Shown piece by piece: positions 55,640 to 64,000 of a stretch of 64,000 bases of DNA. Source of the DNA: Polyporus tsugae (Eukaryota; Basidiomycota; Agaricomycetes; Polyporales; Polyporaceae); assembly GCA_024305745.1 (NCBI GenBank), contig JAHRBS010000007.1, positions 3,286,001-3,350,000 on the forward strand. The letters run 5' to 3'. Each line of letters opens with the position of its first letter. Positions within the stretch are counted from its first letter, which is position 1. The position numbers and the translations under genes were made by a program. The notes beneath the pieces are model-generated. The model was not told the DNA's origin. It ran no database searches and worked only from the letters and a program-made list of their open reading frames with translations.

Positions 55640-57848
55640 TCAATCATCGCTGTCGCTACCAGCCCCTACCATGGCCTTGGACAGCCAATACGATCGTTTC
55701 TCTGCCTTACCTCCCCCGCGCTCTTGATCCGCTCCATCCAACGCAAACACAGCATACTCGTTCTCCTCCTCCGTGGTGCCGTCGGCAACATCATGCGCAT
55801 GCCGATGGCCGGCCAGATAACCATCCTCCTCTTCGTCCGTCGTGTACACTGCGTGCAACGTGATGTCCTCGTCCGCCCGGGTGCCTGTCCGCCGTCGCTT
55901 CTTCGGAGGTTGCTTCCGGCTTTCAATATCGTACCGGCTTTCAACCACCGCTTCCGCCTCCGAGTCGTCCGGATCCTCCGTGTCCATGTCAGCCTCTCCC
56001 CACGCATCCTCGACGCTCTCTGCCTCAACCTTGCGCGACGCCCGGTCAGACGTGCCCTTAACGGAAAGCGAGGGCTGGGGCGTAATGCCTAGCATGCGAT
56101 GGAGTATCTGCCGGTCGTACACCTCCTGCACCATTCGTCGGTGATTGATAGTCTTGGAGAGATGTGTTAGTGCTGATTCTGATCGACGCCCCCGCACTAG
56201 ACCCGCATACCTCTTGCGTAACCCCCATTACACTTGCAAGGATGCTCATCTCCTCGGGGTCTGTCGTGGGATGTAAACGGACGGCACGGCCGGTCCTCCG
56301 TGCGGTAACGATGCTGGCTTGGGTATACGCCGCTGCGGTCATGATCCCGAACGCCCCGACTAGGGTGGTTCTGACCCGCGCAAAGTTGTACGAACCTCGC
56401 GAGATGTCATTGGCTGCGAAAATCAAATTCCATCTATTACTCCCATCGTCCGCGATCAGAATAAAAGCCGAAGGGTGACGTACTGGAGTCGCCTGGATCC
56501 TCAATGGAGAGCAGTCGAGGCTCGCGGTAGTCAAACCAGCCTCTCTCCCGCTTGTTGAAATACGAGCCCCCGTCGCCTAGCGATATCCCTACTTCTTGAT
56601 AGTTGAAGTAGGAACCATAGAGCTCGAAGAACTCCATGACAAGCACGCCGAGGTTCTTGGAAGGATCGATCTCACCCCTTCGGATCTTCGGATGCATCTG
56701 CAGGAAGCTGATAGCTAAGCAGACGATGCTATAGCTACCGAGGCCCCCCGTGAAAACCTCATTCATACTCCTCTGGCTGAGGAAGTTCTTGATAATGAGA
56801 ACGAGGCTTCGGAGGGCCGGCAGCTCTCGTAGGAACTGTTTCACCATCTTGCCCGTGTCGACTCCGTTTCCTTGATTAACGGATATGTCGACAGAGAACC
56901 GTCCGTGGGTCGTGACGAACTTGATAATGGGAACCTTGGCTTTTGCTATGATCGTGACCCGGTCCGTTATCCCTGCTCTCTTCATGATGTTCGCCAGGGA
57001 ATGGAGGACGGCAACTTTGTCCATTCGCATCATCGAATGCGAATAGATCACAAGATCGATATCACTGTACAAATGTAAACCGGAGATGACCAACAGAGAT
57101 CCCATACGACGACTTACCCTAGTGGGAGGTATAATTTCGTATCGTAACTTCCGAACGGCAGCACCTGGGCATCTGGGTATGTTTTGCGAATGGCATTCGC
57201 GACGAGCGTAACCGAAAGCGAACGGACTTCGTCCTCTATTGCAGTCGGTGACATGTAGTTGACAAATGCCTCCACCTCGTTGTGCAACCTAGTATAACGC
57301 CGAACCAATGATTATATGCACTGTCTCGGACCTCCATGGGAAGGTGGATGGACATACATTTCAGCAACATTTGCGCATTTATCCCAGTCAACGTCCTGCG
57401 CCCATGGTGCCTTGCGTGAAGCTGCGGCAACACGTTGCTTTTTGTTCGTAAAGCCGTCGTTGAAATCGATCTCCTCCACCTTCCTCTTCCGCCCCGCGTG
57501 CTCCTCGCGCCTCTTGCCCTTGACCTTGTCTCTATCCCACTCCCTGACGGGCGGCGACCTCTCTCGTACGGACTGCTTATCCGTCTGCTCGGAGTCGGAG
57601 AATGAGAACGCGATGAAGTCATCGTTGCCGAACGAGTTTCCCCCATTCATGGCGTTCTGGGGTGTGCGTTTGGAGCTCTCGGCCGCGTCGCTCGGCGGTT
57701 TGGAAGAGCTGGCATGTTGCGCACCAGACGGACCTGCTTCGGCGTTCTGCCGTTGTTTCTCCTTTCTGCGCGCGCGACGGTTCGAGGTAGAGGTGTTCTC
57801 GTCTGGTGCTGAGCCTGAGCTGCGCTGAGAACGAGGCTTGTTAGACAT
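55640..57848 (-). CDS. TRF4: TRF4/Cid14-type non-canonical poly(A) polymerase
   Basis: Five exons (57358-57848, 57118-57288, 56484-57064, 56211-56413, 55640-56152) give 652 residues with closing phases. The first 160 residues are basic, Ser-rich and disordered, with nuclear-type Lys/Arg runs. The nucleotidyltransferase core has 'VLPFGSYDTKLYLPLGDIDL' (two catalytic Asp) and 'FVTTHGRFSVDIS' (third Asp). The PAP-associated domain has 'FLSQRSMNEVFTGGLGSYS' and 'NLGVLVMEFFELYGSYFNY', then the 'NDISRGSYNFARVR' motif of the Trf4 group. It is the catalytic subunit of TRAMP-type complexes, which add short A tails to aberrant nuclear RNAs for exosome decay. The C-terminal 170 residues are acidic with a basic patch. 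It is divergent from MTU1 across 400 bases. Confidence 0.93.
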
Positions 57849-58248
57849 TTTTGAAACCCCAGAGTCAATGGTATGTCTAGTTCATGCAAGAAGAGTGCCA
57901 AAGTCTAGTGTAGGGGATGCCTAGGGGTGTAGCCCGTGTGGGTATGGTGGAAGGGATGTTGGACTTGTGTTGGGAACGCCAGGAATATCTCTCAGTGCAT
58001 GTTGTGAGCTGCGGCAAAGCCCGGCACCGATCGCATGAAGCGCCCTCCACGCGCATCCAGCGCGAGACGAGCGCTCATGCCATCCTCACCTTCGACCTTT
58101 CTCCGGCCTGCCAGTTCATACTGAGGTCCACTGTGGTACCACTCCTACCCGACCTGCCCCTCCTCTATCTGAGCTTGGTCTGTGCTCCCTGGACCTCACT
58201 GCACAGTTATCTGGTGCATTTTGACCATCTCCCTGGGTCCGGGGCTTG
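57849..58248. promoter_or_regulatory. Divergent promoter between TRF4 and MTU1
   Basis: 400 bases shared by the two divergent genes. Pyrimidine-rich on the plus strand toward MTU1 (about 58080-58200). No factor site assigned. Confidence 0.5.
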
Positions 58249-59926
58249 ATGCAAGGATGGACTTCGTCAGTACTCCGGTCGCTCTCTCTGCTCCGAACCC
58301 ATTCTACGGGGCTTGTACCTAGAAAAGGGGATCGCGGTACGTCTAATACGTTTTGTTCAAACTCCCGGTGAGAAATTTATTGAGCTTTGGTCGCGTCTCC
58401 GTAGTTGTGGTCGCCATGTCCGGAGGGGTGGACTCTTCCGTTACAGCCAAACTTCTCGCCGAACAGGTAAGCCCTTAAATCCGGGCTAGTGTGAGCTGGT
58501 TCATGAACGAAGATGCAATCTAGGATTATGACCTCTCTGCAGTATTCATGCGCAACTGGGACACGCGTGATGAGTCAGGCACCGACAGCGGCTGCGAATG
58601 GAAGAAAGACTGGGAAGACGTGCAACAAGTCTGCCGGATGCTGGGTCTGAAGTGCGAAATGGTGAGTTGTCGAGACATTTACGTTCTACTCCGTCTTATG
58701 TCAGCCCCAAGGTTGACCTCTCGCGCGAATACTGGACTCGCGTCTTTGAGCCTGCGTTGGAACAATGGGAGGCTGGCTCTACGCCAAACCCGGACGTCTG
58801 GTGCAACAAGTACGTTTGATCTGCACAATACCAGTCACCACCCGCTCATCTCAGCTGGCGCAGAGAAGTGAAGTTTGGGGCTCTTATGGACAGACTCGTC
58901 GACCAGGATTCTTGGATTGCCACGGGTATGTTCCCTAATAAATGTGGTGATGGGTATGTATGCTTAGTTGCTCCCGATAGGACACTATGCGGACAAGAAA
59001 TGGGCGCTGCCGCCTCTGAGCGTGTCCAATCTCTTCGCATATGGGAAGTTCCCATCCCGTCCACAACTACGACGACCGGTGGATAGGTCCAAAGACCAGA
59101 CATATTACCTCGCTGCCGTTCCGGAGGCAAGCCTTGCGCGTGCCTTGTTTCCTCTTGCGCCCTACAAGAAGACAGAAGTTCGCGAAATGGCACTAAGATG
59201 GGGTTTGCCAACGGCGTCTAGGGAAGAGAGCATGGGTCTCTGTTTTGTCGGAGAGAAGCGCAGATTCGACGATTTCATAGGTGTTCTATATTATCATCTT
59301 TCACCATACCGACTATGCTGATTGGTGATCATAGCTCAATATATTCCTCCCAAGCCAGGACCCATCATCGAGTTAGAGAGTGGGAAGACTCTTGGCAGGC
59401 ATCAGGGCCTATACTCGTACACGGTCGGCCAGAATGCGAGGATCAGAGCCATGCCTCAGAAGATGTTTGTCGCTAAGAAGGACTCCAAGCAGAATGCGAT
59501 CTACGTTGTTCCTGGATCGTGCGTTCAATTCAGTCGCGATGAATGCGTTTCTGGAAATTAACACGCCAAACTTAGTGATCATCCAGCACTGTATTGTAAC
59601 TCTATCATAGTGGACAAGTGGAAATGGATATGGGAAGACGCGCCTCCTGCCGGTATCGACGATGAAGGTTTCCGCGGTCGTGTCCAGCACCGGCATCGGA
59701 TGGTGGACGTCCCCGGAATAGTACAGCGGTCAGTTCATCTTTACCGGGTATTCCACCCTGGCGCTGACCGTCTTCCTGAAACTGCAGACGAGCCGATGGG
59801 TCCATACGTATCACGTTCCAGAAGCCACAAAGCAGTGTTGCAACTGGCCAAGTTGCCGCTATGTGGAATCGCGAATGGTGCCTGGGCTGCGGTGTGATCA
59901 CCGCGACCGAAGCTTCGTGCAGTTGA
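58249..59926 (+). CDS. MTU1: Mitochondrial tRNA-specific 2-thiouridylase
   Basis: Nine exons: 58249-58336, 58405-58466, 58524-58661, 58712-58809, 58864-58925, 58981-59280, 59335-59518, 59576-59728 and 59788-59926. They sum to 1224 bases and 407 residues. The ATG at 58249 gives 'MQGWTSSVLRSLSLLRTHST', an Arg/Ser/Leu-rich mitochondrial targeting sequence without acids. Next is 'VVVAMSGGVDSSVTAKLLAE', the PP-loop that adenylates the tRNA. 'TPNPDVWCN' carries the first catalytic Cys and 'MGLCFVGEKRRFDDF' the second. 'SKDQTYYLA' and 'GQNARIRAMPQKMFV' are also family marks. The enzyme puts sulfur on position 2 of wobble uridine in mitochondrial Lys, Glu and Gln tRNAs. The C-terminal barrel ends 'ATGQVAAMWNREWCLGCGVI'. 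Confidence 0.95.
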
Positions 59927-60410
59927 CATTCTACTTAATAGTTAACCTAGTGCCAAGTAATCTAATGCCACTAGGTAACCCCGAGCTCACGATCACGAAC
60001 CTTCGTGTACTTGGCATGGGCCGCATGGCATGCTGAGGTCGATGAGGTCGAGGACACAACTCGCACACTGGGCCCCACAACTCAATCGTCGATCAATCTC
60101 CCACACAATCTCGTGGGCTTCGAGAGCGGTCTTTTTGGGTGTCAGTCGTGTAGGATACGCATGTTCATGTAGTTGTTACGTACAACCGAGTGTGCTTGTG
60201 GCCAATGACCGTGAGCGCCCGAGTGGCCTACAGAGGATTCGCGCCAGTCGGAATAGGAAGTTGCATTCTATCGAGTGCGGCTGTCTGGCCTTGCCCCTCG
60301 TCGCCCGTCTCGTCGCCCTCGAGCGTTTCTCTTGCTTTACCCCACATTGCCGCTAGTCTGCGACTGAACAACTCAGCTTTCTTGTGGCCGGGAAATCGAA
60401 GTGACCCTGT
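59927..60410. promoter_or_regulatory. Intergenic region upstream of the SAPS gene
   Basis: 3' flank of MTU1 and promoter of the SAPS-domain gene. A partly repeated motif with TAATAGTTAACC and CTAATGCCACTAGG lies near 59935-59975. No gene supported. Confidence 0.5.
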
Positions 60411-63400
60411 ATGTTTTGGAGGTACACCGATCGCATTCGTCCGCCGAGCTGTCTTCACCGAGTCTGCCAACAGGTTCGGCTTTCATAATGCGTCCGCTAT
60501 CGACTCGCTCCTAGACAAAGAGGACGTCTCTCTGGAAGCCATTCTCGATGAGGACGACCTCCTTCAGGAGTGCAAGGCGCAGAACACCCGGCTTATCGAC
60601 TACTTCTCCAGTGTCAATGTGCTCCAACGCTTGCTAGGATACGTGACGGGGCAGATCGAGGGCGAGGACAAGGGCAGTTTCAAGTGAGTGGATACTCACG
60701 ACTGTAGCGGGCGTGCATGCTCAGTCCAGTGATCCCTGGAGATATCCCTATGTCGCGACCGAAGTCTTGTGCAGCGAAATATGGTCCATAGTGGAGACTT
60801 GCATCGGCCACCAGGACCAGCTGCTCGTGCCGTTTTGGGAGACCGTCCTGGACAAGTCCCCGGAGGAGATGAAGGGCCAAGTGATGATGGCCGCGCACTT
60901 CGCAAAAGTAAACGTCGCGTTCCTGAGCAAGAAGCCCGCGGAGGTGAATACATCCATCCATCCATCCCCCTCTTCCTCTGTCTCGTATGGCGTGATTTCT
61001 GAGCCTTTGCGCTCAGATGTTGGCGTTCATACAAGCACAACCCGACATCGTGGAACGGATATTACGGCATATAGAGTCGCCTCCCTTCGCGGACCTCCTT
61101 GTCCGAATCATTCAGCTAGACGAGCATCCCGCCGGGGCTGGTGTTCTTGAAGTATGTTTCCTATCATGCGTCGTGCGCGCTCTCGCGAACCACTCTTACA
61201 ACGCGGCATTCAGTGGTTGTCCAAGGAAAATCTCATGTCGCGCCTCATCGACCTGCTATCGCCGGCGCACAGCAGCGACATGCATACGGTCGTCGCGGAG
61301 CTTATCAAGGGCATCATCTCCATGGCGGCGCCCTCTCCCACTGCCGGTATCTCTGACGGGCTGAACCACCCTCCTGCGTCCAATGTGTTCGCGCGTGAAC
61401 TTGCTCACCGCGATAGCGTCACGAAACTCGTCAGTTTCATCTTGTACGACTTCGGTCCTGGCGCGGACGACAAGGGGAAGGCTGTCGACACCTCGTACAC
61501 TCCGGAATCTGCTGCATCATCAGTCATCCAGTCCATCTGCATCATCATCGAGCTCATACGACAAAACAACTCGGACTACTTCGAGCCGTACCTCTTCCAC
61601 ACCGTCCGCACTCGCCTCATACAGGTACAACAGCACTTGCAGATGAACCAGGATGGAGCGCGGGAAAGTCTAGAGGCGGCCATGAAGGAGATGGTTAATC
61701 GCATGGGCGTAGTCCACCTAGGCCCTGTCCTGGACCTCATGTGCGATCACCTCGACCGGCTACAACGGTACCTCAAGGCACCGCGATCTCAAGTACGTAC
61801 GCCCCGGTATGGAAGTGAACACGTCTAACTTAGATCGGCAGGACGGGCCAGTCCTCACGAGCCTCGGAGCGATACCTCCGCTGACGTTCGAACGTTATCG
61901 AATATGCGAGCTATATGCGGAGCTCCTGCACTGTTCGAACATGTCGCTGCTGAACCGCTCCCCAGAGTACGACCATCTATACGACGCAGAGGGTCGGCTG
62001 CAGGGCGGTCTGTCTTCCCTCGAGGAGCTGGCGCAGGTCATCGCTATCGGCAACGGGTCCGGTGACAACGACGGGATGGACGATGATGAGGATGTCGAGA
62101 CGGAGTCTGCGCACGAATTCCCCATATCCCATGCACCCTCATCGTCTCTGATCGACTCGGACGAGGACATGAGTGGGGGGAGTTCGGACGAAGAGGCCAT
62201 GGAGGAGATCGCCATGTACGATTCTCATCACGATCCTATTCCGGGCCCTCAGGACCCCTCGGAGCAGACCCCTGCCTCTGGGCGGGTTGGCTCCCCAATC
62301 AGGTTGTATGCGCCTCTACCTACTGCGTCAACATCTCCGGGAGATGTTTCGTCCTTCCCACAGCGCCAGAATTCGTGGCACGCAGAAACTGAGGGTCCTT
62401 CAAGACCGCGATCGGCGAGTTCACGTAGGAGCGCGAGGAGATCGAAGGGGGACCTGCCCTTCGGGCGCCTGGTACTCGGAGAACGGCTCAAGCAACGTTT
62501 CCTAGAAGCTAATGTGGCGTCAACATTAATGGTACGTCTCGATGAAACAGTTTTCGCAGTCGCGAATTGACAGCTTCATTGCAGGACCTATTTTTCGAGT
62601 TTCCTTGGAACAATTTCTTGCATAGTGTCGTCTACGACCTCATACACCAGATCTTGACCGGCCGTGTCGATGGTGGATACAACCGGGAGTTGACAGTGGC
62701 GTTGTTTCGGGACGCAAGGCTCATGCATCGCATCATTGAGGGCTCAAAACGAAACGATGTTGAGAGGTTTGTGCCACGCGCCTCTGTAACATGCTGTCCG
62801 CTGAGTCCATTCTCTACAGCGAGAAGCCCAAAGGTGTCAGATTGGGCTACATGGGTCATCTCACGCTCATCTCGGAGGACGTCATTGGCGCACTAGAACA
62901 CCTTCCTCCCGACCTCCGTCTGCAGATCGGTCAGTACGCACCTCAGCCCGAGTGGGATGAGTACGTTACGGGCCGTTACAAAGAGACCAAGAAGAAGGAT
63001 ACGAGTCTTCTTGGCGGTGGCAAGCCGGTCGTCGCGCCTGCCATGCGGAATGGTGCGGCGCAATGGAAGGTCGATGAGGCCGAAGTGGTGGCAACGCCGG
63101 CCGTGCGGACGGGCACGGGTGTAGACGAGGGGCCAGCGGGGTCGGAAATGAAGGGCGAGTTCCGAAGAACGTCGAGTCGGAGGGAGGGCAGCGCTGACTT
63201 CGGCAGCATGCCGATGGACGACGAAGACGAGGAGTTCAACTCCGCTCCGCCGCGCGTACGTCTTTCAACCATCGCTCTGTGATTGTGGACGTGGTGACAA
63301 CTGAAAATTTTTACAGTTCGCGAACTATCTGGTCCAGGAAATGCAATCTTCCGAGCATCTGGGCTCTGCGGACGAGGCGTCCGATGATGAGGAAGATGGC

Positions 63401-63982
63401 GGTTGGCTGGCTCACTCTACGTTTGAGTTACGTCCTCCTCCGGTAACCGCTCGCCAGCATGATAACGGACGACGACCTCTAAGCTCTTCGGGGTTTGATG
63501 TACGTCCTGTGGTTCATTCATTGACCCGCTTTTCCTCGTTGATCCGTGCTTTTCCTATAGGATACGTTCAGCCCCTCGTCATCTTCACACTCATCGTTCC
63601 AGGATCCTTTCGAAGACGTTAGTCGGCACTGTCCTTGGCGCTGATCCGTTAGCTGACCGACTTTCCGCAGGATGCCTTCGGACCATTCTCTGATACGGCG
63701 GCCGCCAACGGCACAGATCCGTTTACGTTTGCAACGACGACGGTATCGGACGAGCTTATGGTCGACAGCTCCTTCGACTCCTTCGGGGATTTCGGTGACT
63801 TCCAAAGTGCTCATGCTGGCTCAGCTTCCTTCGAGGATGAGGGCACACTTACACCTACCGGCGCCGACAGCTGGAGCTTCGCGAGCGCCTCGAGCGCGGG
63901 TTCCTTTGACGAGGCGATGGAGCGCAGATCAGTTGAAGGCAACAGGGAGCAAGACGAACGGACTGCGCGCGATAACAACTAG
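60411..63982 (+). CDS. SAPS-domain regulatory subunit of a Sit4/PP6-type phosphatase
   Basis: Exons 60411-60421, 60474-60683, 60742-60943, 61017-61151, 61214-61792, 61842-62531, 62585-62766, 62820-63255, 63317-63499, 63561-63617 and 63671-63982 sum to 2997 bases and 998 residues. The 11-base first exon gives 'MFW' and joins 'RFGFHNASAIDSLLDKEDV', the invariant start of SAPS proteins. The core has 'DEDDLLQECKAQNTRLIDYF' and 'VLQRLLGYVTGQIEGE'. Later come 'PFADLLVRIIQLDE', 'WLSKENLMSRLIDLLSP' and 'FFEFPWNNFLHSVVYDLIHQ'. The middle (about 520-650) and C-terminal 250 residues are acidic and disordered, ending in Asp/Phe-rich 'DSFGDFGDFQSA' repeats. The family (yeast SAP155/185/190, fission yeast Ekc1) directs Sit4/PP6 phosphatase in growth and cell-cycle control. 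The whole gene is inside the window by 18 bases. Confidence 0.95.
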
Positions 63983-64000
63983 AAACGATGTACACTTCGC

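Noticed and set aside
60190..60473. Open frame as N-terminus of the SAPS gene
   Set aside because: The invariant 'MFWRFGFHNAS' start is recovered by an 11-base exon at 60411 and a GT-AG intron.
1..64000. tRNA, rRNA, CRISPR or bacterial-type operon features
   Set aside because: No tRNA B-box with a matching cloverleaf was noticed by eye, no spaced direct repeats, and all genes show fungal nuclear structure. A covariance-model search would be the decisive test for tRNAs.

Overview
This window is nuclear DNA from a filamentous basidiomycete, most likely an Agaricomycete. The evidence is gene structure: short genes packed closely on both strands, many introns of roughly 50-90 bases, very small exons, and protein families typical of that group (small secreted 'TTLYIPGFDPQ'-type protein, CE16 esterase, Mrp51, Mif2, Ty3/gypsy chromovirus). 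Species cannot be read from the sequence. I assembled 20 genes with intron phases that close; a 21st (47219-48313) could not be resolved. The first gene is cut by the left edge.

Layout. 45-7891 (+): C-terminal part of a fungal-specific-domain transcription factor, a small secreted GPI-type protein, and a nuclear protein with two PWWP-like domains. 9523-14668: divergent pair of a Ynd1-type apyrase (-) and Elongator subunit ELP3 (+). 14800-18223 (-): ERMES subunit MDM12 and a UDP-galactose-type nucleotide-sugar transporter. 19349-25048: mitochondrial ribosomal protein MRP51 (+), a 94-residue HYPK/UBA-like protein (-) and the NMD helicase UPF1 (+). 26407-27887 (-): a short Zn2Cys6 regulator, followed upstream by about 4.5 kb without a recognisable gene. 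32425-36844: a CE16 acetylesterase (-) and the AP-2 mu subunit (+).

36921-47000 is a transposon island. It holds a complete but inactivated 7.3-kb Ty3/gypsy chromovirus, with two LTRs, a 5-bp target duplication and a chromodomain. It inserted 72 bp after the AP-2 mu stop codon, in antisense. Beyond it lie two MITE-like elements (471 bp and about 300 bp) that flank a small ABM-like gene. Nearly all LTR differences and five of the six in-frame stops can be read as CpG transitions, which suggests the element decayed through cytosine methylation.

47219-63982: a broken or unresolved F-box/LRR-like gene (-), the kinetochore protein CENP-C/Mif2 (+), a 1186-residue proline-rich disordered protein whose ATG is split by an intron (-), the TRF4-type poly(A) polymerase (-), the mitochondrial tRNA 2-thiouridylase MTU1 (+) and a SAPS-domain regulator of a Sit4/PP6 phosphatase (+).

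Most genes are core housekeeping: tRNA wobble-uridine modification (ELP3, MTU1), RNA surveillance (UPF1, TRF4), mitochondrial upkeep (MDM12, MRP51, MTU1), secretory and endocytic traffic (apyrase, nucleotide-sugar transporter, AP-2 mu) and chromatin or kinetochore (PWWP protein, Mif2). No previously undescribed defence or biosynthetic system is evident. The unusual material is the decaying transposon island, unusual splicing (a split start codon, two GC-AG introns, 6-11-nt exons) and a 20-bp perfect intergenic hairpin.
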